Part shown: positions 10,684 to 18,616 of the stretch, one piece after another
How the letters are laid out: every line of letters starts with the position of its first letter
Numbering within the stretch: position 1 is the first letter of the stretch
Notes under the pieces: model-generated
Database searches by the model: none
Told to the model about the DNA's origin: nothing
Seen by the model: only the letters and a program-made list of their open reading frames with translations
Position numbers and translations under genes: made by a program
Source of the DNA: DASRJG01 sp032124015
GTDB taxonomy: Bacteria; Acidobacteriota; Polarisedimenticolia; Polarisedimenticolales; DASRJG01
Assembly: GCA_032124015.1 (NCBI GenBank)
Contig: JAQBEH010000022.1
Coordinates: forward strand, 12,229 to 76,228
Reading direction: 5' to 3'
Length of the DNA: 64,000 nt

Positions 10684-11772
10684 ATGAAACCCATCGAGAT
10701 CAACGACTTCCTCCAGGCCGATGTGATCGGGCAGCAGGAAACCCTAAAATTCGTGGCGGTCGCCATCTTCAAGCACATCCAGGGGGAGCGGTATGGCAAC
10801 CTCTTGATGATCGGGAACTCCGGCACCGGCAAGACGACGATCATGCGTTCCATGGAACGCTTGTACGAAAAGCACGAGGAGTTCCACGCGAATCGCGTCG
10901 TCTGCATCATGAACGCCAATCAGTTCGCGAGCGAAGAGGGAATCGTCGACCCGAATCGCCTCCTCGTTCGTCTGGAAGAGCGGGCGCGAGAGATCCTCGG
11001 CGAGGATGCCACCGCCGAGCAGATCGGCGACTACATAGAGCGCGCGACCGTCTGCATCGACGAGATCGACAAGATCTCGGCGATCGTCGGCGGCAAACCG
11101 TACGTCACCGGCATCAACATCCAGCAGGGGCTGCTGACGTTGATCGAGGGCGAGCGGATTCTCTACCCGGTGACGATCTACAAGAACAAGCAGCTCGAAA
11201 AAGCCGCGATCCACATCGATACTGGAAAGATGCTGTTCCTGTGCGCGGGAGCGTTCGAATCACTCTACGATCAGGTGTACCGGCGGGTGACGTCGCCGAC
11301 GTCGCGCGTCAAGCTTCCCGCCGAGACCGTTTACGAAAACGGCGAAGTCCAGATCCGCGAGTACTTCACGCTGCGCCACTGGTTCAAACAAGAAGACCTG
11401 TTCGACTACGGCATGCAGCCACAGTTCCTCTCGCGCTTCGACAATTCGATCATTCTCGAAGACCTGAATGCCGGAACGTTGTCGCGCATTTTCACCGAGC
11501 CGAAGGATTCGGTCCTGCGCGCGTCCCAGAATTTTTTCAAGAACTACAATATCGACATCGACGTGACCGACGGCGCCGTGCGCAAGATCGCGGACGAGGC
11601 GTCGAAGTCGAGCCGTATCGGGGCGCGTGCGCTGAAGGCCGTCTGGGGAAAGATCATCAAGCCGTACGAATTCGACCCGTTCGGACAGACGGACGTCAAA
11701 AAAGAAGGCGACCGCCACCGCCTGGTCGTCGACGAAGCGGTCGTGCTACGTGCGCTGAAGCCGCCGCTTTAG
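10684..11772 (+). CDS. ClpX-like AAA+ ATPase without the zinc-binding domain
   Basis: The protein is 362 aa. Walker A GNSGTGKT is at residues 44-51, Walker B VCIDEID near 119-125, and a sensor-2 region SRIGARALKAVW near 320. Layout is that of ClpX/HslU, but the protein begins directly at the AAA module and lacks ClpX's N-terminal Cys4 zinc domain. I see no IGF-type ClpP-docking loop, so pairing with ClpP is not assured. It could be an unfoldase or remodeller working with the divergent SPFH protein (inference). There is no ribosome-binding site, and the TATAAT sits 6 nt upstream. The stop TAG begins a degenerate repeat unit. Confidence 0.85.
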   Translation: MKPIEINDFLQADVIGQQETLKFVAVAIFKHIQGERYGNLLMIGNSGTGKTTIMRSMERLYEKHEEFHANRVVCIMNANQFASEEGIVDPNRLLVRLEERAREILGEDATAEQIGDYIERATVCIDEIDKISAIVGGKPYVTGINIQQGLLTLIEGERILYPVTIYKNKQLEKAAIHIDTGKMLFLCAGAFESLYDQVYRRVTSPTSRVKLPAETVYENGEVQIREYFTLRHWFKQEDLFDYGMQPQFLSRFDNSIILEDLNAGTLSRIFTEPKDSVLRASQNFFKNYNIDIDVTDGAVRKIADEASKSSRIGARALKAVWGKIIKPYEFDPFGQTDVKKEGDRHRLVVDEAVVLRALKPPL

Positions 11773-11803
11773 GGAGACCTGACCCCTTTTCTTCTCTAGA
11801 ATG
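11770..11803. repeat. Degenerate repeat unit with TAGGGAGACCTGACCCC
   Basis: TAGGGAGACCTGACCCCTTTTC, then TTCTCTAGAA. TAG is the stop codon of the ClpX-like gene. The tail TTCTCTAGAA recurs at 23909-23918, next to another degenerate unit. The embedded TAGAAT (11797-11802) also looks like a -10 box for the next gene, whose ATG is 7 nt further on. Confidence 0.55.
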
Positions 11804-11808
11804 TCGCC

Positions 11809-14175
11809 ATGAGAGATTTCGAGAAGCTGGGCGTTTTCTACCTCGGTAGGCTCGCGGGACCCAACGCTCCGAAAGAGCCGGAACCGGTCCTCTACGACGC
11901 GAAGGATCTCACGACGCATGGCGTGATCGTCGGGATGACGGGGAGCGGCAAGACAGGCCTCGGCATCGGCCTTATCGAAGAGGCCGCCATCGACGGCATC
12001 CCCACGATCGCCATTGACCCCAAAGGCGACCTCGGCAACCTGCTGCTCACCTTCCCCGACCTGGCGGCCGCCGACTTCGCGCCGTGGGTCGAACAAGGCG
12101 TCTCGGCCGATGAGACCGCGGCGGCGTGGACCAAGGGGCTCGCCGCGTGGGGCGAGGGGCCGGAGCGCATCAAGAAGTTCCGCGACGCCGTCGACCTGGC
12201 GATCTACACACCGGGAAGCAGTGCCGGCCGATCGATCTCGATCCTCCGTTCCCTCGCGGCGCCGCCTCCCGCGGTGATGGACGACGAGGACGCGCGCCGC
12301 GAGAAGATCAACGGTACGGTGTCCGGGCTGCTCGCCCTCCTCGCCATCGAGGCGGACCCGCTCCGGAGCCGCGAGCACATTTTGATGGCGAAGCTCGTGG
12401 AGGCCGCCTGGACGACGGGGAAGGACCTGGATCTTGCGGGCCTGATCCGGGATATCCAGAAGCCGCCGTTCGATCGCGTCGGCGTCGTGGACGTCGAATC
12501 GTTCTACCCCGCGAAGGATCGAGGCGCGCTGGCGATGTCCCTCAACAACCTCCTCGCCTCGCCGGGGTTTGAGGCGTGGCTGACGGGCGAGCCCCTCGAC
12601 ATTCAGCGCCTCTTGTGGACCGCCGAGGGGAAGCCGCGCGTGTCGATCCTTTCGATCGCGCATCTTTCGGACGCGGAGCGGATGTTCTTCGTGACGCTCC
12701 TTCTCAACGAACTCGTGGCCTGGATGCGCGGGCAGACGGGTACGACCAGTTTGCGCGCGCTGTTTTACATGGACGAAGTGTTTGGGTTTTTCCCTCCCGT
12801 CGCCAACCCGCCCGCGAAAACACCGATGCTGACGCTGCTCAAGCAGGCGCGAGCGTACGGTGTGGGGTGCGTGCTTGCGACCCAGAACCCGGTCGATCTC
12901 GACTACAAGGGTCTCTCAAACGCGGGGACGTGGTTCCTCGGGCGACTGCAGACCGAACGCGACAAAGCGCGCGTCATCGAGGGGCTTGAAGGCGCGTCGG
13001 CCGCGGCGGGAAGGAGCTTCGACAAGCAGGCGATGGAGGCGACGCTCGCCGGACTCGGGAAGCGGGTCTTCCTGATGAACAACGTCCACGAGGATGCGCC
13101 GGTCCTGTTCGAGACCCGCTTCACGTTGTCGTTCCTTCGCGGGCCGCTCACCAAAAAGCAGATCCAGGTCCTGATGGCGCCGCAGAAAAGCGCGGCCGCG
13201 GCTCAGCCCGCCGCGACACCGACTGTTGCGGCCTCGGGCGGGCGTCCGGCGGTGCCCGCCGGCGTGAATGAAACGTTCCTCCCGTGGCGCGGAGCGCAGA
13301 AACCAGGGGAGCGCCTCGTCTACCGGTCCGGCCTCCTCGGCACGGCGAACGTGCACTTCGTCGATGCGAAGGCGCAGGTCGACGCGTGGGTCGAAGTGGC
13401 CCTGATCGCGCCCTTCGCGGAAGGCGGTGCCTGGGACGCCGCGGAAGATCTCGGCGAGAAACCTGAGCTCGAAAACGACCCCGATGCCAGGGCTGCGTTC
13501 GACTCCCTTCCCGCCGTCGCGTCCCAGCCGAAAAGCTACGCCGCGTCGGAGAAGGAGCTCGCCGGGTACCTCTACCGCACGAGAACGCTCGACCTCCACA
13601 GTTGTCCCTCGCTGAAGCTTGTGGCCAAGCTCGGCGAATCCGAGGGGGACTTCAAGATCCGCGTGCAGCAGGCCGCGCGGGAGAAGCGGGACGCGGCAGT
13701 GGAAACGCTCAGAGCAAAATACGCGGGCAAAGCGGACACCCTGCGCAACCAGGAACGGCGCGCCGCCGAGCGTGTCGCACGCGAACAGGTCCAGGCTTCC
13801 CAGCAGACGATGCAAACCGCGATCAGCGTCGGGGCCACCCTGCTTGGCGCATTGTTCGGACGCAAGGCGGTCTCCGTCGGATCGATCGGCCGCGCGACGA
13901 CGGCCGCGCGGGGCGTCGGCCGCACGATGAAGGAACGCCAGGACCTCGACGGCGCGGAGCAAAGCGTCGAAGTGGTACGAAGGAAGATCGCGGACCTCGA
14001 GGCCGAGCTGCAGTCCGAAATCGCCGAACTGAGCAGCGCCCATGAACTCGAGAACTTCGCCATCCAGTCCGCCTCGCTGAAGCCGAGAAAATCGGACATC
14101 GCCGTGTCCGGGGTCTCGCTCGCTTGGATTCCCCACTGGGTGGGCGACGGCGGGAGCGCCCGCCCGGCACGGTGA
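11809..14175 (+). CDS. HerA-like P-loop ATPase with C-terminal coiled coil
   Basis: The protein is 788 aa. Walker A GMTGSGKTG is at residues 42-50, followed by DPKGDLGNLLLTFPDL, characteristic of HerA/FtsK-type DUF87 ATPases. Walker B LFYMDEVFGF lies near 320, and KQARAYGVGCVLATQNPVD follows as the sensor/arginine region. After a Pro/Ala linker (~465-490), the last 300 residues form a separate domain with a long charged coiled coil (~640-760). HerA-like ATPases form hexamers acting on DNA or protein substrates; there is no NurA nuclease beside it, so its role is open. It follows the ClpX-like gene after a 36-nt gap. Confidence 0.8.
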   Translation: MRDFEKLGVFYLGRLAGPNAPKEPEPVLYDAKDLTTHGVIVGMTGSGKTGLGIGLIEEAAIDGIPTIAIDPKGDLGNLLLTFPDLAAADFAPWVEQGVSADETAAAWTKGLAAWGEGPERIKKFRDAVDLAIYTPGSSAGRSISILRSLAAPPPAVMDDEDARREKINGTVSGLLALLAIEADPLRSREHILMAKLVEAAWTTGKDLDLAGLIRDIQKPPFDRVGVVDVESFYPAKDRGALAMSLNNLLASPGFEAWLTGEPLDIQRLLWTAEGKPRVSILSIAHLSDAERMFFVTLLLNELVAWMRGQTGTTSLRALFYMDEVFGFFPPVANPPAKTPMLTLLKQARAYGVGCVLATQNPVDLDYKGLSNAGTWFLGRLQTERDKARVIEGLEGASAAAGRSFDKQAMEATLAGLGKRVFLMNNVHEDAPVLFETRFTLSFLRGPLTKKQIQVLMAPQKSAAAAQPAATPTVAASGGRPAVPAGVNETFLPWRGAQKPGERLVYRSGLLGTANVHFVDAKAQVDAWVEVALIAPFAEGGAWDAAEDLGEKPELENDPDARAAFDSLPAVASQPKSYAASEKELAGYLYRTRTLDLHSCPSLKLVAKLGESEGDFKIRVQQAAREKRDAAVETLRAKYAGKADTLRNQERRAAERVAREQVQASQQTMQTAISVGATLLGALFGRKAVSVGSIGRATTAARGVGRTMKERQDLDGAEQSVEVVRRKIADLEAELQSEIAELSSAHELENFAIQSASLKPRKSDIAVSGVSLAWIPHWVGDGGSARPAR

Positions 14176-14193
14176 CCGGCGAGAGGACGGTCG

Positions 14194-15030
14194 ATGGTGT
14201 ACGACATCCGCACGCGATCCGGCGCCGTGATGCCGAACCTGGGGTTGGGTACCTGGCGCATGGGCGAAAACGAATCCGCCCGCCGAGAAGAGGTCGCCGC
14301 CTTGCAGCTAGGGCTCGACCTGGGATTGGATCTGATCGATACCGCGGAGATGTACGCCGACGGCGGCGCGGAAACCGTCGTCGCCGACGCTATCGCGGGG
14401 CGGCGAGACGGCGTCTTTCTCGTCTCGAAGGTCCTCCCTCACAACGCCAGCCGCATAGGCACGCTTTCCGCCTGCGAGCGCAGCTTAAAGCGATTGCGCG
14501 TCGAACGTATCGATCTCTACCTGTTGCACTGGCCGGGGGAGCACCCGCTCGAAGAAACGCTGGGCGCCTTCACGCGACTCGCGGAGCAGGGGAAAATCGC
14601 CCACTACGGCCTGTCGAATTTCGACCTCGACGAGCTTGCACGCGCGGAAGGGCTCCCGGGAGGCCTGCGCGTCGGCGCGAATCAGGTCCTCTACAACCTC
14701 GAACGGCGCGGGGTCGAGCGCAAGCTGATTCCGTGGTGTGCGTCCCGGAACATCGCGATCATGGCGTACTCGCCCCTCGAGCAGGGGAGGCTCAGCCCTC
14801 ACGAAGCCCTGCGGCGCGTGGGGGCGCGGCACGACGCGACCCCCGCGCAGGTGGCGCTTGCCTGGACGCTGCGTCACGACAACGTCGTTGCGATCCCGAA
14901 GGCGGCTCGCCTCGCGCACGTTCGCCACAACGCGAAGGCCGCGGACATCGTTCTCACCGAGGAAGACCTGGCGGACATCGATCACGCGTTCCCGCCTCCG
15001 CGACGCGACGTTCCCCTGGAGACCTTGTGA
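14194..15030 (+). CDS. Aldo/keto reductase
   Basis: The protein is 278 aa, normal for the family. The catalytic tetrad is visible: Asp49 and Tyr54 in DTAEMY, Lys79 in LVSKV and His112 in LLHW. VVAIPKAARLAHVRHN near the C-terminus binds the NADPH phosphate. It should be a cytosolic NADPH-dependent carbonyl reductase; substrate not predictable. The stop overlaps the GTG of the endonuclease III gene (GTGA), which indicates co-translation. Confidence 0.93.
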   Translation: MVYDIRTRSGAVMPNLGLGTWRMGENESARREEVAALQLGLDLGLDLIDTAEMYADGGAETVVADAIAGRRDGVFLVSKVLPHNASRIGTLSACERSLKRLRVERIDLYLLHWPGEHPLEETLGAFTRLAEQGKIAHYGLSNFDLDELARAEGLPGGLRVGANQVLYNLERRGVERKLIPWCASRNIAIMAYSPLEQGRLSPHEALRRVGARHDATPAQVALAWTLRHDNVVAIPKAARLAHVRHNAKAADIVLTEEDLADIDHAFPPPRRDVPLETL

Positions 15031-15668
15031 GTGCCAGGACCATGAGCGCCGTCCTGACGAAGCTCACCGCCCGCTACACGGTCGATCGGTTCGTCACCGC
15101 GAACGGTCCCGACCCGTTCCGCATCCTCATCAGTTGCATCCTCTCGCTCCGCACGAAAGACGAGGTCACCTACCCGGCAACCGAACGCCTGTTCGCAAAA
15201 GCGAGCGATCCGGCGGGGATGCTGAAGCTGACGCCCACCGCGATCGAAAAGGCGATCTACCCGGCCGGCTTCTACCGGACGAAGGCGAAGCAGATTCGCG
15301 CGATCTCCGGGATCTTGCTGTCGCGTCATGACGGGACAGTGCCCGACACGATCGAGGACCTGCTCCTCCTTCCCGGCGTCGGGCGCAAGACGGCCAACCT
15401 CACGGTCACCCTCGGCTTCGGAAAACCCGGCATCTGTGTCGACACGCACGTCCACCGCATCGCGAACCGCCTCGGCTGGGTCGCGACCAACACCCCCGAC
15501 GACACCGAGGCCGCGTTGCGACGCAGCCTCCCGAAACGTTGGTGGATCCCGATCAACGAGACGTTGGTGCGCCACGGACAGCAGGTGTGCAAGCCGATCT
15601 CACCGTTGTGCTCGGCCTGTCCGGTCGCCCACGCGTGCCCGAAGATCGGTGTCGCGCGCCGTCGCTGA
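15027..15668 (+). CDS. nth: Endonuclease III (DNA glycosylase/AP lyase)
   Basis: The protein is 213 aa. The helix-hairpin-helix LLLLPGVGRKTAN carries the catalytic Lys, and VDTHVHRIANRLGW carries the catalytic Asp. The C-terminal cluster CKPISPLCSACPVAHAC has the C-x6-C-x2-C-x5-C spacing that binds [4Fe-4S]. It removes oxidised pyrimidines in base-excision repair. I chose the GTG at 15027, which overlaps the previous stop and has GGAG upstream; the ATG at 15042 is possible. Its last 69 nt are covered on the other strand by the run-on end of oligopeptidase B. Confidence 0.95.
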   Translation: MSARTMSAVLTKLTARYTVDRFVTANGPDPFRILISCILSLRTKDEVTYPATERLFAKASDPAGMLKLTPTAIEKAIYPAGFYRTKAKQIRAISGILLSRHDGTVPDTIEDLLLLPGVGRKTANLTVTLGFGKPGICVDTHVHRIANRLGWVATNTPDDTEAALRRSLPKRWWIPINETLVRHGQQVCKPISPLCSACPVAHACPKIGVARRR

Positions 15669-17714
15669 GGCGCGAAAAAGGGGAGTGTCCCCTTTTCCCC
15701 AAACCTGCAGCATCCACGCCACATCGAAGGCGATCTCCTTCAGCGCGTCGTAGCGCCCCGAGGAACCGCCGTGGCCGGCGGCGAAGTTCACCTTCAACAG
15801 GACCTGCGGCGCGCCGTCGTTTCTTTCACGCAAGCGCGCGACGTACTTGGCGGGCTCCCAGTACATGACTTGGCTGTCGTTGATGGAGGTCTTCACGAGC
15901 ATTTTCGGGAATGGCTTACGGCCGAGGTTCGAGTACGGGCAATATGAGCGCAGGATCGCGAACTGCGCCGGATCGGTCGGATTGCCCCACTCCTCGAACT
16001 CGGCGACGGTCAGCGGCAACGATGTATCGAGCATCGTGTTGATGACGTCGACGAACGGCACCTTGAGGACCGCGCCACCCGCGACGTCCGGCCGCAGGTT
16101 CATAACGGCCCCGATGAGAAGGCCGCCCGCGCTCCCCCCTTCGATGATCAAGCGCTCCCGCGAAGCGTACGATCCGCGCACGAGGAAGTCAGCCACGGCG
16201 ATGAAGTCGGTGAACGAGTTCGGCTTGTGCTCCATCCGCCCCGAATCGTGCCAGGGCTTTCCGAGCTCGCCTCCGCCACGCACGTGCGCCAGGGCGCAGA
16301 CGGCGCCGCGATCGAGGAGCGACAGCCGGTTCGACGAGAACATCGCGGGGAGCGGATAGCCGTACGCGCCGTAACCCACGAGGTGCATCGGCGCCGTGCC
16401 GTCCATCGGCGTGTCCTTCCGGTGAGCGAGCGAGACCGGAACGGCCGTTCCGTCGGGCGCGATCGCTTGAGCGCGCTCCACGGTGTAGAGCGAGGGGTCG
16501 TAGCCGCCCAGCACCTCGTTACGCTTCATGAGCGTCTTGGCGCGCGTCGCCATGTCGTAGTCGTAGATGGACGGTGGCGTGACCATCGACTGGTAACGGA
16601 AGCGGAAGATCGACGTCTTGAACTCGGCGTTGATGTCCGGGAAGGTCGAGTACGCCGGTTCCGGGAAAGAGATCGCGTGGGTTTCGCCCGAGTCCAGCGC
16701 GTGCACCACGAAGCGCTCGAGCCCATCCTCGCGCTCGTAGGCGACGAGATGCTCCGCGAACAACTCGATCCCCGCCAGGTTCACGTCTGTGCGGTGCGGC
16801 AGGACCTCCGTCCACGCTTCCTTGGCGATGGCGTCGACGGGGCACCGTGCGAGGCGGTAGTTGCGTCCGCTATCGTTGGTGCGAATCCAGAAGGTGCTTC
16901 CGCCGTGGTCGACCTCGTATTCGAGTTCGGGTGCTCTGGGCAGGAAGATCCGGAATGCGCCGTCGGGATCGCTCGCTGCGAGGAAGCGGACCTCGCTGGC
17001 CGTGTGGCTGTCGGCGTCCAGGAAGAGGTACCCGAGACTCCGCGAGCGGCGGATCGCAAGCGAGAATCGCTCATCCGACTCCTCGTGAATGAGGACAGGT
17101 TCCGCGTCGCCTCGCCGGTGACGCCAAAGTCGATACGCTCGTTTCGCGTCGTCGTCGGTAACGTAAAAGAGCGTTTTCCCGTCGGCCGACCATGCGACCG
17201 AGCTGACCCTTTCGATCGATTCCGGCCCGTTTTCGGCGCGCCGCAGGTCGCGGACGTGCAGCGTGTACTCGCGAAACCCGGTCGTGTCCACCGAGTAGGC
17301 CAGTAAGCTGCCGTCGTCGCTCACCACGAAGGCGTTCACGGCGAAATAGGCGTGGTCGCGAGCGAGAGCGTTCAAGTCGAGGACGATTTCTTCGGCCGAG
17401 GTGAGCGCGCCGAGCTTGCGCGCGAGGATCGGGTACTGCTTCCCTTCCTCGGTGCGCGCGTAGTACCAATACAATCCCTTGCGGTAGGGGACCGAGAGGT
17501 CGGTCTCTTTGATGCGCGCGAGCATTTCCTTGTACAGGCGCTCTTGAAGGGCGCCGGTTCCCTGAAGCGCCGCTTCCGCGTGGGCGTTCTCGGCGACGAG
17601 GTGCGCCGTGACCCGAGGATCGTCTTTGTCGCGAAGCCAGAAGTAGTCGTCCTCCAGGGTCTCGCCATGAAGCGTGATCGCATGGGGAATACGCGGAGCG
17701 ATGGGCGGGTTCAT
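15600..17714 (-). CDS. Oligopeptidase B-type S9A prolyl oligopeptidase, with run-on C-terminus
   Basis: The protein is 704 aa. The N-terminal beta-propeller opens with HGETLEDDYFWLRDKDDPRV and contains RTEEGKQYPI, diagnostic of oligopeptidase B. The hydrolase domain carries Ser528 in GGSAGG, Asp613 in SINDSQVMYWEP and His648 in AAGHGG. It cleaves peptides after basic residues and appears cytosolic (no signal peptide). Conserved sequence ends at about AWMLQVWG. The following ~31 residues come from a repeat (GKGDTPLF) and then from DNA antisense to nth, so the original stop seems lost. The ATG at 17714 is preferred; upstream in-frame codons are repeat-derived. Confidence 0.9.
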   Translation of the reverse strand: MNPPIAPRIPHAITLHGETLEDDYFWLRDKDDPRVTAHLVAENAHAEAALQGTGALQERLYKEMLARIKETDLSVPYRKGLYWYYARTEEGKQYPILARKLGALTSAEEIVLDLNALARDHAYFAVNAFVVSDDGSLLAYSVDTTGFREYTLHVRDLRRAENGPESIERVSSVAWSADGKTLFYVTDDDAKRAYRLWRHRRGDAEPVLIHEESDERFSLAIRRSRSLGYLFLDADSHTASEVRFLAASDPDGAFRIFLPRAPELEYEVDHGGSTFWIRTNDSGRNYRLARCPVDAIAKEAWTEVLPHRTDVNLAGIELFAEHLVAYEREDGLERFVVHALDSGETHAISFPEPAYSTFPDINAEFKTSIFRFRYQSMVTPPSIYDYDMATRAKTLMKRNEVLGGYDPSLYTVERAQAIAPDGTAVPVSLAHRKDTPMDGTAPMHLVGYGAYGYPLPAMFSSNRLSLLDRGAVCALAHVRGGGELGKPWHDSGRMEHKPNSFTDFIAVADFLVRGSYASRERLIIEGGSAGGLLIGAVMNLRPDVAGGAVLKVPFVDVINTMLDTSLPLTVAEFEEWGNPTDPAQFAILRSYCPYSNLGRKPFPKMLVKTSINDSQVMYWEPAKYVARLRERNDGAPQVLLKVNFAAGHGGSSGRYDALKEIAFDVAWMLQVWGKGDTPLFRASATARDTDLRARVGDRTGRAQR
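15675..15696. repeat. GGGGAGTGTCCCC palindrome at the end of oligopeptidase B
   Basis: A-rich flank, GGGGAGTGTCCCC, T-rich flank. It lies between the nth stop and the conserved end of oligopeptidase B and is translated on the minus strand as GKGDTPLF. Confidence 0.9.
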
Positions 17715-17724
17715 CCGACAATAA

Positions 17725-17759
17725 TAGGGGACACAGGGAAAGGGGACACTCCCCTTTTT
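17725..17759. repeat. TAGGGGACA / GGGGACACTCCCC repeat, left flank of RAYT
   Basis: TAGGGGACACAGGG followed by AAAGGGGACACTCCCCTTTTT. It lies between the oligopeptidase B start and the RAYT stop, in the orientation opposite to the unit at 18584-18616. Confidence 0.9.
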
Positions 17760-17767
17760 CGCGGTGA

Positions 17768-18358
17768 TCAAAAGTGGAAATCTGGTTCGCGGTCAGGGAA
17801 GGGCGCGTCCCGCTTCGCCACCCGTGGTCGACCGCGTGGTCTCAGTGTACCCAGCAGGTTGAGGCGGGTAGCGACGTCCCGCGTCCAGGTCGAGTCGCCC
17901 AGGGGCCGGTCGCGTTGAATCGACGTGCGTAGCTCCGAAAGTTCGGCGCCTGTCAGTGGGGTGTCGACCCAATCGAGCCACGGCGACGGAAGCGGCACCG
18001 GCGAGTTTGCCAGCAGTCCACGCGATTGGTCTATGAACTTCCGCTCGCGAACGCTCGACCATCGCCAGTGGGTAGCACAACGCACAAGGCCGGCCCGCAC
18101 CGGATTGCGCTCGACATAACGCACGACCGTCAAGAAATGAGCATCAGCCTGGACGGGAGACGCCCCGTAACGCCCCTGCCAGACGCGGCCCGTTGTCCCG
18201 TGACGAACACGATGCCGTTGCACGTGCGTCGTGATGAGCCAGTGCATGAAGCGAGCGAGGTCCCCGTCCCCGATCGGGCGCACGACCAGATGGACGTGGT
18301 TAGGCATGAGACACCAGGCGAGAACATCCAGGCGCACTCTGCTCTTGGCATCGTGCAT
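17768..18358 (-). CDS. REP-associated tyrosine transposase (RAYT), 5' end damaged
   Basis: The ORF is 196 aa. LMPNHVHLVV gives the HUH pair His21/His23 that binds the metal, and VVRYVERNPVRAG carries the nucleophilic Tyr81. GRVWQGRYGA is also typical of the TnpA_REP/Y1 family. The usual N-terminus (IPGG...HV...RGN) is absent from this frame. It is found just upstream in another frame: 18413-18402 encodes IPGG and 18392-18384 encodes HVV, followed by TRRNARATD. About 13 residues are also missing between the parts, so a frameshift plus small deletion has separated the start from the catalytic core. The protein is probably non-functional, or made from an internal start. Confidence 0.85.
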   Translation of the reverse strand: MHDAKSRVRLDVLAWCLMPNHVHLVVRPIGDGDLARFMHWLITTHVQRHRVRHGTTGRVWQGRYGASPVQADAHFLTVVRYVERNPVRAGLVRCATHWRWSSVRERKFIDQSRGLLANSPVPLPSPWLDWVDTPLTGAELSELRTSIQRDRPLGDSTWTRDVATRLNLLGTLRPRGRPRVAKRDAPFPDREPDFHF

Positions 18359-18534
18359 CAGTCGCCCGGGCGTTGCGGCGAGTCACGACATGAGCGCACA
18401 AGCCACCGGGTATCGGACGGGAAAACCGAGGCATCGTGTCAGAGATGGGGGTGGGGGAGGACCATCGCCGAGGAAACTAGAACGGATGTCCGTTCCCTGA
18501 GGCCTTGCTCGAGCCGTCTCCTGGTTACGCATCC

Positions 18535-18567
18535 GCAACCCACCGCACGCGTCGTGCGGTGGGTTGC
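18535..18567. repeat. Perfect 15-bp hairpin upstream of RAYT
   Basis: GCAACCCACCGCACG (18535-18549), loop CGT, then its exact reverse complement (18553-18567). No T-run follows on either strand, so it is not a standard terminator. It may be an RNA/ssDNA hairpin of the mobile unit. Confidence 0.8.
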
Positions 18568-18583
18568 GTCGCCGGAGCCTTGG

Positions 18584-18616
18584 AAAAGGGGAGTGTCCCC
18601 TTTTTGATGTCCCCTA
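18584..18616. repeat. TAGGGGACA / GGGGACACTCCCC repeat supplying the M16 stop codon
   Basis: On the minus strand: TAGGGGACATC, then AAAAAGGGGACACTCCCC. Its first three bases are the stop codon of the M16 peptidase. Confidence 0.9.

Larger units (their letters stand above)
17725..18616 (-). mobile_element. RAYT gene bracketed by inverted REP-like units
   Basis: A REP-associated tyrosine transposase lies between two copies of the window's palindromic repeat in inverted orientation (17725-17759 and 18584-18616), about 0.9 kb in all. A third palindrome of different sequence (18535-18567) lies inside the right end. This matches the known RAYT/REP arrangement, in which a single-copy Y1-type transposase is associated with the dispersed palindromes it is thought to mobilise. 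Direct evidence that this RAYT acts on these repeats is lacking. Confidence 0.6.

Noticed and set aside
18535..18567. Hairpin as a transcription terminator for RAYT or M16
   Set aside because: A strong stem, but no T-run follows on either strand; it is better described as a mobile-element palindrome.
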